Shown: positions 1 to 10,600 of the stretch, in pieces | How the letters are laid out: each line of letters starts with the position of its first letter | How positions within the stretch are numbered: the first letter of the stretch is position 1 | Source of the DNA: Tausonia pullulans | Taxonomy: Eukaryota; Basidiomycota; Tremellomycetes; Cystofilobasidiales; Mrakiaceae | Direction: 5' to 3' | Length of the DNA stretch: 64,000 nucleotides | Assembly: GCA_951802195.1 (NCBI GenBank) | Contig: OX637621.1 | Span: forward strand, 806,001-870,000 | Translations under genes and position numbers: made by a program | The notes under the pieces: generated by a model | The model's database searches: none | Told to the model about the DNA's origin: nothing | Seen by the model: only the letters and a program-made list of their open reading frames with translations

Positions 1-1570
1 CACCTTATGCATTGAATTTTCTCCATTTTCATATGCTAGAGCGACGCCTGTTACTCTCTATGAGTTGCAGCTTTGTTAGGCCCAAGTTATGGTTCCGTCG
101 AGACTGGTCGTTTGAGCATCAGTCATCAGGAATGAACGAACAATCGATGGTCATGTCTTCTGAGTCGCGCTTGCACGCCTCTGACGATCCATCCCATGGC
201 GAAAGAAATGCAGGCAGAACAACGCGGAAGAGAACGAGGGTACGTCTAGAACGTTGATCGACATGACACTCGGGCCAAACGCAGACGTTCACAATTTCTA
301 CTCTTTTTCTTCTGGTGACGGCCGTTCACTTGTTCGAGCAGAGAGAGCAAGTAAGTCGATTTTGACAGGATGTCTCTGAGTAAGTTTGCACCTCTATTTG
401 GCAGGACTTAGACTCGGGGAGGACTAAGCTTTGTGTAAGCCTAGACCAGAAAGAAATGAGTTCAAGGAGGGAGGGAGCTGACGGAGTGTCTCAGCGGCCG
501 TCATTAGAAGGGAACGCGCAGCCGGCACCTTATCCCTGGAACCCATGATCACGGTTCAAAAGCGTTCCTCTGACCCTCGATGTACACGAGTCACGAAGAT
601 CATCGACATCATCGCGATCAAGCACCTCCTTCCCTCTTGGGACGTTGTCTATCGTCTTCTCGCAGTCTCCTACATCGTCAAAAGCCACCGCCACTGCATT
701 CGTCCAGGCATCCTACCTAGAGCAGTGTACTGGACAAGACAATTGAGGTGAGTCGCTGAACACAGGAATGGAGAGGAGGGGGGGGCGGGGGAGGGCGGGG
801 GAGGGCGGTGTCGATGACCAGTCCTTCACGAAGGCACTGGGTCGGGGCTGGCCTGGTGCGGCGCTGGCTGGATGCGGCGCTGGCCTGATGAGGATGAGGC
901 GTTTGTGTGGCTTCGTTCGCCACGAATGAAAGCGCCTCGAGTTCTCTCCTTCCTCCTTTATTCTTCTCCCTTCGACCACAACAACGAAGAACCAAGAAAC
1001 CCTAACACTCTCTGTCTTTGCTGTCCATTCAGCCCTCTCCTCCGGTCCACTACCCACCTTTCTCTAGCGGAGCAGAGCAGTCTGAGCTCCGCAGACAGTC
1101 CTCGTTCCGGGCACATCGGCCTTCGGCTTCGTCTTGATCCTCCTCTTCGCACACAAGCGTCCCCTTACTTGGCGCTTCAAATCGAGCGCAGGAGTTCTGA
1201 AGCCCCCGTGAGCATCTCCCTCCCAGTGCCTTGTCCGCGCTCCTTTCCTTCCTTCATCAACCTCCCTCCTTCGTCCACCTCCCTCCGTCGTCCTTCCTCC
1301 CTCCACCGCCCACCTCCTGCTTTTTTTTTTCTCCGCAATCTCCATCGCTACGCAACCCTTCGCCCCTGGCCTTTCCCAGATTGCAGCTGACCACCACCTT
1401 GCTGACAATGCGTCGTTCATCGTCATCGTCTATAGCCACCGTTGCCACCAACCAAACAAAGTTCTTCCTTCTTCTTCCGTTTCCGCCTTCGTCGCCTCTC
1501 CGCGGCGCCCCCATCACCTCCTATCAACGCAACGACCCACACCGACAACTCATTTTCCTCCGCTCTTCCA
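1..1570. other. 5' flank without a supported gene; pyrimidine-rich leader
   Basis: I find no convincing coding sequence here; the open frames overlap one another on both strands and show no recognisable domain. From about 930 to 1570 the + strand is very rich in C and T (repeated ccttcc/cctcc blocks, and a run of T at 1321-1330), the composition typical of promoters and 5' leaders in GC-rich basidiomycete yeasts. It most likely holds the promoter and leader of the transcription factor gene that starts at 1571. A G-rich patch lies at about 777-807. Confidence 0.5.
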
Positions 1571-3616
1571 ATGTCTGACAGCGACGACGCCTCGACCGGT
1601 AAGGTTCGCCAGAGGGTGAGTCGTCGCCTCCATCTATCGATTTCCGTCTCGTGGACATTCTTTCGCTCGGTCGGCTCCTTCGAGCCGGTGGTCTAATATC
1701 GACGACGACGCCTTTTGTGCTTGTCCGCTGAAACCCAACCTCTTTACTCCCCCCCCCCCCCCCCCCCCTCCCCCCCTTCTCCCAATCTTAAAACTAAGGT
1801 TGGCATGGCCTGCGCCTACTGCCGGTACCGTAAGATCAAGTGCGACGGCGCCGAGCGATGCAAAAACTGCGTTCGGACGAGGCGCGTCTGCGAATACGTA
1901 CCCGTTCCTGAGACAGCGAAAAACGAGCGCGCCGACGCCAGGTCGAGGGCCGCCGTCGTCGCGGGCGTCGTCGTCCCTGCTACTGCCCATGGCAAGGGCG
2001 CTGCGGGGAGAAGGTTTTCGTTGTCACCCAAAGGGAAGGACCAGAAGGCGCACGGAGCAGGAGCGCCCGCGTCATCGACCAGCGCGAAGAAGCAGCCGAG
2101 GACGGCCGCTCTCACCCGCGCCGCCATGCTCCCAGGGCCTCTCACTACCACGGCCATCATCCCGCGAGGCAGCGTCAGCAGCAGCAGCGGCGCCCTTGAC
2201 AACGACGACAGCGACGCCGACGCTGAGGGCGAGGTAGACACAGGCGACGAGAGCGACGAGGCCTTCGTGGCGGCAACGACATCGCACTCGTACCTCTCAT
2301 CGTCTGCGCCATCGTCGTCGTCGTCCTCGAGGATCGTCCATCAGCTTCCGGATGCGGCGCCCTCATACCTCGCCAACACCCCCGCGTACAATCAGCAGTC
2401 CCAGCCCCAGTCTCAGTCCTACCTGGTACGGCGGCCCTCAATTGCGCAGCATCGCCGACCCTCGATCGCCTCGTCGTCCGCCTCGTCAGGCGATTCCCCG
2501 CCTGCGCCGCCGACCCCTCTGCTCATTTCGACGACCGCTGCTCCCACACTCCATTCTCATCAGCCATACAACGACTATCACAACCAACACATTCACCAAC
2601 ATTCACATCAGCAGCAGCCGTTTCAGCCCGCCAACATCCAGAAGTATGGCAGCCAGGAGCAGCAGCAGCGGCAGCAGGCGGCCTCTCAACCTGTGCCGTC
2701 CGCGCAGGTTCACCAGCTCCAGGACCAGGACGATGCCCTTGGTCTCAAGCTCAGCGTCACCGGATGGGAATCCGTCATCGGTTACAACCAGCCTCCTCCT
2801 CAGCAGTCACAACAGCAGCAGTCTCTCCTCTACCAGCCGTGGGCTTGCCCGCCATCTTTCGACCAGTCCTCGCTCTCGCAGGACAGCTATTTCCTGACGA
2901 CACCATATCAACAGCAGCAACAGCAGCAGGTGGCCCACCCCTCTCGCCCGGCCCTTCCCACCCGTTCCATCTCCATCTCGCATCCATCCCAGAGGCACCA
3001 GCCATATCCCTTGCCTCACTCCGGAGCTGCCGGCTACCAATCGCACCGGGCCTCGTTCTCCTCAGGCATTCACTCGACCCCGGCGGCGCCGTTCGATGGC
3101 CGGCCTGGTCCGGGCCCAGCGGCGCATTACCATCGTGCCAGCAGCAGCAGCTACCACGGACCCTCGCCCATGGCGGCTGCTGCGTGCTCCTCGTCCGTTG
3201 ACCCTTACGGTCTCTATTCAGCCTCGACGGCAGCATCATACGACAACGCGCTCGGCAGCGTGTTCTCGCCTCCTCCTTCAGCTCCCCAGCAGCAGCAGAC
3301 AGCGTCGTCATCGTCCTCCATCCCGTTCAACTCGAGCGCTTCGGCGGACCTCAGCGCCCTCTTCCAGGGGCTCGTCCCTGACGATGAAGATGACGAGGAT
3401 ACGGATGACGCGGGCGTTGACGGTGGCGTCGGTGATCTGGGTAGCGACTGGGGCGAGGGGATGATGCTCGGTGTGGAGATGGGCGAGCATGGGCAGGCTG
3501 GTAGTGCTGCATACAGTGGAGGAGCTGGAGCCAACCTCGGTCTTGGCCTAGAGTTCAATGGAGGCGGGTCTGACCTGCCTTGGGCTCAAGGTGCCGACGT
3601 CGGGCTGCTGTACTGA
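1571..3616 (+). CDS. Zn2Cys6 fungal transcription factor, Gln/Ser-rich
   Basis: Two exons are read: 1571-1615, encoding MSDSDDASTGKVRQR, and 1799-3616, joined across an intron (gtgagt donor, ctaag acceptor) so that the sequence continues as VGMACAYCRYRKIKC. The predicted protein is about 620 residues. Residues about 20-47 form a perfect C-x2-C-x6-C-x5-C-x2-C-x6-C zinc binuclear cluster, a DNA-binding domain found almost only in fungal nuclear regulators. The rest is low complexity: Ser, Pro, His and Gln-rich stretches with several poly-Gln runs, then an acidic segment near the C-terminus (about 3380-3430, DDEDDEDTDD) that could act in activation. I see no middle-homology domain, so the target genes cannot be guessed. 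The start is chosen because the ATG at 1571 is the only one that splices in frame directly onto the cluster; a start inside exon 2 (ATG 1805) would leave almost nothing ahead of the first Cys. Confidence 0.85.
1749..1776 (+). repeat. Poly-C tract inside intron 1 of the Zn2Cys6 gene
   Basis: A run of 20 C (1749-1768), one T, then 7 more C lies about 22 nt before the 3' splice site at 1798. It occupies the place of the polypyrimidine tract. Homopolymers of this length are prone to slippage in replication and sequencing. Confidence 0.9.
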
Positions 3617-4681
3617 TAATTGGTTGCTCAGTCTTGTCGAGGAGGTGATCTCCCGTTTTCTTCAAACGCCGTCCGTATCTTTAATCTTCTTCTCTTCTCT
3701 CCTTCTTATCAAGCGGGTCTCCGGGCTCTCTTCCGTTGTATTCCTCTGTAATCTTTATGTCTTTTCTCTTTTCTCTCTCGTTCCGGCCCTCGTCCACTCT
3801 GTATTTTCCCATCCTTCCTCTTGGAAAACCTCCGCATTCTCTAGCCTAACTTTCGCGTCGTCTCCGTCCTCCTCGCCCGAATGTTGTCGTCGTCGCCTGA
3901 TGAATAGTCCACTTCTCTCCTCTGCCGGGCCAAAGAGAGGAATTCTATGCTCGTTCTCTTTTCCCCTCCGGCTCGAGCTCTTGAGACGAGTCTCGAGGAG
4001 GAATGGCGACTCATGCGAGAGGTGATTAGCTCCGTGGCTCAATCCGGTCTTGTGAGCCTTTTGGGTCCTTAATCAGCGACTGCCTACGCACGTCAAGGGA
4101 TTAACGCCGAACTGGACTACCTAAGACAGGCATTGACGTGCATGGTGTGCCTATGAGTCATGGGCACACGTACGTCGCTAAGGGTGGTGCTCTCGGGGCT
4201 CCTCTGGGTCCTTAATCAGCGACTGCCTACGCACGTCAAGGGATTAACGCCGAACTGGACTACCTAAGACAGACATTGACGTGCATGGTGTGCCTATGAG
4301 TAATAGGCACACGTACGTCGCCAGGGTGGCGCCTCTCGAGAGCCTTAAGTCTATCGCACCGCGCTCTCAATAAAAGAGTTCAGGCGAGCGATGGGGGGAG
4401 CATGTGATCGGTTATCGCGGGGAGAGCGCGTGTCTCGCTCATGCCCGATCGCATCGGTAGGCCTGAATCGACTTGCGATGCACTCTCACTCATCGCGCGA
4501 GGTCCTGATCACGAGCGAAGGACGAATATCGAGATTGGAAATCACATAAAGCAGAGAGAGGAGAGAAGCAGCAAGGAAGAGCGAAAGCAGGATTGGTGGA
4601 TGCATGCAAGGAGAAGTGAGACGGTGCGCTGAAAGACAGATGCAGGACGAAAGAAAGAAAGTAGGGGAGAAATAAGGAAGA
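3617..4681. other. Intergenic region between two convergent genes
   Basis: This stretch separates the 3' end of the transcription factor gene (+) from the 3' end of Csf1 (-). From 3640 to about 4000 it is T/C-rich, as expected for a 3' untranslated region. It contains the tandem repeat described at 4062-4333. From about 4340 to 4680 I see nothing recognisable. The open frames here (for example 3558-4025) have no domain and look fortuitous. Confidence 0.55.
4062..4333 (+). repeat. Tandem duplication (period 143 bp) with conserved hairpins
   Basis: Two copies, about 4062-4190 and 4205-4333, share about 115 nearly identical bases beginning tgggtccttaatcagcgac. In each copy a 10-bp stem GTGTGCCTAT / AT(A/G)GGCACAC closes a 5-nt loop (4145-4169 and 4288-4312) and is flanked by an outer 5-bp GACGT/ACGTC pairing. 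Copy 2 pairs perfectly; copy 1 differs by one base that would be a U-G wobble in RNA. A second, mutually exclusive stem GCACGTCAA / TTGACGTGC (4088-4096 with 4133-4141, and the same in copy 2) shares bases with the first hairpin. No open frame of note crosses the unit. It could be a structured transcript, part of a 3' UTR, or a DNA-level element; the function is unknown. Confidence 0.75.
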
Positions 4682-7600
4682 TCAAGGCTTCGGAAGCTGC
4701 TTTCGATACACAAAGACAAGCCTGGAAAGTGGAGCGAGTCAGCAGGGAGGGGTTGAGCGCGTTATCAACGGACAGGACTCACCCCTCGCTGAGCGCCGAC
4801 ATGGGCAGCGTCGCCCACTCGTGGGTCCAGATCGCACTCTTGGAGAATTGATCCTGGAGCCATTTGAACCGCGGAGTTGCTGGTGGGGCAATGCGATTAC
4901 TCTGTTAGCTTTCTTGCCGCCATTTGGAATCGTAGGACTCGGGGAACGCTTGTTTACCTTCTCGGAGCCATGTCAGTTGGACAGGCGGGATGTCCTCCTT
5001 GCCCTTGATGTCTGTGCGAAGCAAAAATCAGAGCGGAGTTTGTTAACGGGCCATGAAGGGATTATCTCTTGGCGCGGGTCGACCACGTACAGGTGATCCC
5101 ACTGCCTTCCTGGAGGTACGGAGTCGCTGTCTGGAGCGGGCCCGAGGAGAAAGGAGGTGATTTCGGAGACGTGGTAGCGCCACCAGCAGAGGAAAGATCC
5201 GGTAACTCCTTCTGGGGCGTAGCAGGAGCAGCAGTTGACGGCGGCTCGAGCAGATCGAGGGGTGGCGCGAGGTCGGCTGTCTGAGGGTCCTCGAGGTGGT
5301 TCATGATATGCTTCTGCAGCATTTTGACAGTGTCGCCCATCCACATGATATCGACGTCTGGGAGAACAGTATCAGCTACGAGGCAGGGAAATTGATCGCA
5401 TGACATCAACTGACAATTCAGACTGGGCTCGACGCCGCCCTCAAAGGTGATGCGGAAGTCGTAGTTGATTGTGCGAACAGGATCTTCCTGCGACTGCATG
5501 CTCATCGACTGAAGCAGCCCATAAAGAAGAGAGCGTCAGCGTGACGCGCAAAGGGTACGGGATACAGAGGCGGCGACGGACCGTAGGTGGCAGGGCGACG
5601 ATAGAAGAGAACCTCTTCTCCTCGGTAAACCAAGAACTGTCCGCCTGACCGTCCACCGTCGGGTTGCTGATAGAGGAGAGCTTCTTGTCGTGTTTGAGGA
5701 TCCGCAGGAACCCGAGTCGCAGGTCGAGATCGCGCCGAGGTGCTTGCTCCGACGAGAGAATCTGATGCAGGCGAGCGCGGATAGGACCCTGAAGAAGTGA
5801 AAAGGTTAGCTGCCAATCAAACCCTACCTTCAGGCGCCGCATAAGGGCACTCACAAGATCGACCTGTGCCGTTGAGGTGGAGCCAGGAAATATGAGAATA
5901 CGAATACCCTCTGATTCGAGGACGACCGTCTGCAAGACGTCAAGGTTGAACGTGTCCTTCGAATCGGCGGTTAGCTTTGCCCGGGCGGACTCGACGGCGT
6001 CTTTGGCGAGCGACGACAGGGCGTTTATCTGCTCAGCGTGGATAGCAAAGTCAGTCCGAATTCTGACCTCGGAATCGACGATCAAGACTGACGGGCTTGG
6101 ACACCATTGCTGCTCGGCGACTGGCAGAGTCGCGCTCGGCCTTCTTCTGGCTTCGAGAGTATTGTGTTTTGAAGAGGTCAATGACGTCCAAGAGTTTCGG
6201 CACTGAGGGAACCAGCGGGCGTTAAGGATTAGTACTTGGCAAGAGGAAACTATCTGGCACACGACGGACCTGTCTCGCCCGTAATTCCAAGGTCAAGTTT
6301 TCCTAGGTTGAATGAAAAGTCAAGGCCAACTTCCTGCCGGTTGGAGGAGAAGCCCGTCCAGTCGTCAAAGGCCTTCAGCTGGAGCGGTCCGCATCTATAG
6401 GGTTTAAGATATTTAGAGTCAGCTGTCGCCATCATAGACTTTAATGCCAGACGCAATGGGCCAGCAGAAGGGACCCACCGAAGTCTGAGAATCATGATCT
6501 CATCGTACATGAGGAACGACTCGACATGGCCGGTTTCCACCTGGAAGATGATCCGAGAGGAACGACCAGGCGAGAGTTCCTTACGGAGCCACCTCTCAGT
6601 GTGGATACTGAGCCGTGGGATCCGGAGATAGCCAGAGAGCCGGTTCTTTGCTTGCGCGCCTATGATCTCACAGGTGACGTGCCAGCCGTCACGGTCGCCC
6701 GAGCTTCGTCGGCGAACAACGACGTTATTGATCTCGAAAACAAGTGCGGTGGCGTCGGTCTCAACCGCAAGCTGAACGTGTCGAACGCGCAGAAGGAGGA
6801 GGAAAAGCGGACTGGCCGCCGGTGCTGCCACAGGAGCGGTGGACGCGTTGCTCTCGGTCTCGGCGCCGAGCTGCGAGAAACCCGACGCGGTAGGCAGTCG
6901 AAGCGTGGATGGAGCAAATAGAGCTTGGCCAGAGTCGAAAGGGTCCGAGATGATCTGAGCCTTCGTGAGCGCCGGCGAATTTGATGGCGGGGAAGGCCCC
7001 GAGCTGGCGACGTCTGGAAGGGAGATCCGATCGAGGTAGACCGCCTTGAGCGTGAGGATGTCCTCGTAATTCTCAAAGTTGAGGGCCGCTGAGAACTCGG
7101 TATCGAGGGTAAGGGACTTCGTCGGCCGGGTCGCATTTTCCGTCGACTGAGCGATGCGAGTGTCTGGAGTGTCGAAGCTTGAGAAAGAGACCGCGAGATT
7201 CTGGGCGCGCAACCGAAGGCTCTCGGGCTGGATACTCCGTATTGTACTTGATACCGTCAATTGGATGCCAGTGATGGCGCCGGAGACCGCCCATCCGCCA
7301 GTATGGGCCGCCTTGGTGAAGACGAGACCGCCCTCTTCCCAGGTAAGAATCGCTTCGGCCGGATCAGTGCTTGCGCACTCGAGGAGGACGACAGTCTTGA
7401 CGAGCCGTAAGCTGGCGCTGATCTCCGTCCCAAGGATCATCGTATTTGAGACCGCAGCTGGGGCTGCAGCAGGAGCCGCGACTAGCGAAGGTAAGGCGAC
7501 CGTTTGGACTTCGGGAGAGGAGGTGAGGGTTTGCCGGGGTGCGTAGCTTGCAGCGATAATCCTGCATTGAAGACGATGATTGAAATCGTCAGGGAAGATG

Positions 7601-10600
7601 AGCAGCTTCAGCTTCGGTCGACTACGCAACAACTCACTGCTGAACGAAGGGGAGGATGGAAGGCTTGAAGGCATTCTGCGTTCCGGAGAGTGTGGCCGTG
7701 ACGAGCGCAATGTTCCGCTGGGCATCTGGGGAGGTCCTCGCGGTCTCTGGATAGTGACGATATTCAATCCAAGTGGTGAGTGACGGCAAGTCGAAGTCAT
7801 CCGGCGGCTGACGGTGACGAGGTGCAGCGGAAGGCATGGAAGTCGGAGCCGTCGACGGGGTGGCCGCCACAAAATCGGCGTACGACGTCAGGGAAACAGT
7901 GCCGCTCTCGAACTCGAAAAGCGCCTGGATACTGAGAGGTTTCGAAGGTGCAGCTTCCGATGTCTGAGGGGCTGCCACCGCGAGGCCAGACGCAAGGACA
8001 GCTAGATCGTTCTCCTTCGCCAAACGCGCCAGGCGCCTCTTGCCGAGAGTGTAGACGTCTGAGAGCGCATGGACGTAGCCGGGCAGGGTCGAATCGAGCT
8101 CGAGGTTGAAACCACTGACGAGGGCTTTGACCCAGAGCTTCCGGACACCTTCAGAGGCGTCGCCCTGAATGTCGCACGCCAGAGAGGGTAGCAGGAATCG
8201 ATTGCACGTATCGTGTGAAAGTCCATTGAAGGAGCGCTCGTCTGTCTGATCGAAGCTGTAGGCGTCGCAGTCATCATGATGGGATCAGGGAGGTTGTCGC
8301 ATCCAGTGAAAATTAACGAAGGTCGCAAAGCTCACCTGGTTACGAACTGCACTGCGGCCTGTTCGAGAGTCATACAGCCAGTCTCGTGCCGGAGCTTAGT
8401 GAAGTCGACCCGCCTTAAAGAGAACAGCAGGGCGGTCGAGGTCGCTCTTTGCGCTGCACCCTGGCTCGGAGCTGCGTGCACGGACGGGAGCGGAAGCGCA
8501 ATGCCGACGTTGGTGACCTCGAAGGTGACAAGCCGGTTGTCGAACCAAGTGGTGACAGGCGACCTAACTGGCGCGGGCGCCTCGGTCTGGGAAGGCTCCC
8601 GCGTGTGGAAGAGCCGCTGGCTGCTCTCCTTGAAGGCCTGGATCTCCGCCTTTTTATCCCTTGCCCGTGCCCTCGCCTCACGGACAAAGTAGTCAATGCC
8701 GTCCGCGACCTCGCCGAAGGCTGACGGCTGGACGACGGCGTGGACCCGGTCAATGTGAAGCCGGAAGTTAAGGTCTGAGGGCCGCTCCAAGTGTGCCTGA
8801 TCAAGTCCACCTGTAGAGGATTGCGTGCGCTGCGCGGGCGCATTGTCGCCTACTATGTCGAGCTTCATGGTCGCAGTTCGGTGACGGTGGTCATCTGCGA
8901 TTATCGCGAAGGGCGCCCGTTGGTTGGCCGAGACAGCGATTGAGGACCGTCTCGACTTTTGGACGAGCGAGAGACCAAGCTCGGAGACGCTGAACGACCA
9001 GAGACACTCGCCTTCGCTTCGAGGCCGACTCTGAAATCTACCTTGCAGCAGCGAAGCTTGAAAGTAAAGCGTCTTGGAGGGAGTCTGGAGGCCGATCTTG
9101 ATTCCCCGGAGGGCGAGCCGCACCGTGATGGTCGGAGGGCTGCTCGAGATTGCTGGCGGGGACGACGAGGGTACCTCCGTGGTTGACGTAGCAGCCTGTG
9201 CTGCCTTGGCGGGAAGGCGAGAGCGCACAGTCTCGACGAGATCCTCGATGTCGCCGCCGCCAGAGTGGAAGAGCGGGATGAGGTTATCGAGGGAGGAGGG
9301 TTTGAGAATCGCGTCGATTGCGTCGACGGCGAGGAGGAGGTTCATCTTGTCCTCATGGTAGGAGCCGGAGCAGCTGATAAGCGGTAAACGGAGCTCCGAG
9401 ACGTCCTCAGCGTCAAGATCAATTGGCAGGACGTCGATAACCTCCCGCGGAGAGACAAAAAGGATTGATTGCGACCCGAGTTGGAGGCCAAACTTGGCGG
9501 AGACTGCGGGGGCCAGAGCGAGTTCCTTTCGGTCCGCGAAGCTCAAGATGTCCCGGAAAGTCCACACGACCCAGAGCTGGCGGTTAATGCGGACGTTGAA
9601 GTCGAGCTGCAAAAGCGAGGCATAATGAGAGACAAGGGAGATGGGAATGAGTGCTAAGGAAGTTCATTAGTTGACAGGCTGCCGAGTGGGACTCACGTGC
9701 TTGAGCAGAAGGGTAGCATGAAAGTCCACGAGCCTAAAGAACAACGGTCCAGTGGAGGAAGTCGGCATCGTCTTCGCCGTTACTGCGGGTCCTCGGCTGC
9801 TCGTGACTGGCGCTGAAGACTGAGCGGGCACGAGATCCTCTAGAAGCTGATTGACCAGGGGCCGGAAGGTCCTGCGTTGTGAGATGGAAGTTAGCTTAGC
9901 AGCGGGCTGTGCTACATCGCTCTTCAGTAACGACTAACGGGATCGTCTTGACCGCGAAGGCGTCATAGAAGCTGGCCAACTGTGGAATCTTGGCTGGCAC
10001 ACTTGCCCTGAGTCGCTCAAAGGTGAACACAGCCGCGACATAAGCGCTAGGATGGCCCGCGACAACCATCGGCTGCGCCTCAAAGCGACCCCCGCCGGCG
10101 GCAAGGTCAAGGGCAAGGAGGACCTGCCGAATGCTTTTGGTGGGCGTTTCCTGTATGATCTGCGCAGCAGAGAAGTGCATCTCGTGCAGGTGTGAGATCA
10201 CCTCGCCAACGACGATGGCTTCGGGCGAGTCCAGATCCCCACGGCCAGAGATCACGCCAAACTCCCAGGAGACCTTGGAGGTGACGAGACCGTTCTTGCC
10301 CGACAGGCGCACGGCGAGGTCGTCGACCACGAGGTCTAGCTGGCCCTGGGAGAAGGCGATGGTGGCTTCAACCTCGACCCTGCCGCATCCGAGCAGCTCC
10401 GTCCGCTTCATCGGTGGGGACTGGTCCTCTCGCGTAGACAGAACGGCGACCTCGAGTGCAATCATCTTGGTCTCGAAGATCTTGCGGACGTGGAGGATGT
10501 GCTGCATGACGAGCAGGAGCGAAGGCGACATTTCTACCTCGCCGACGCCGAGCGACGAGTCGACGGCGAGGTGCAGCACCGAGGCCGACGGCGAGGAGGC

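Noticed and set aside
872-1390. Open frame of 172 codons in the first 1.5 kb
   Set aside because: It is Pro/Ser/Leu-rich only because the DNA is C/T-rich, has no domain, and overlaps equally long frames on the other strand.
4021-4070. tagctccgtggctcaatccggt resembling a tRNA D arm
   Set aside because: No matching T arm or acceptor stem follows at the right distance.
4062-4333. Repeat as a transposon or CRISPR-like array
   Set aside because: There are only two copies, no terminal inverted repeats or transposase nearby, and eukaryotes have no CRISPR arrays.
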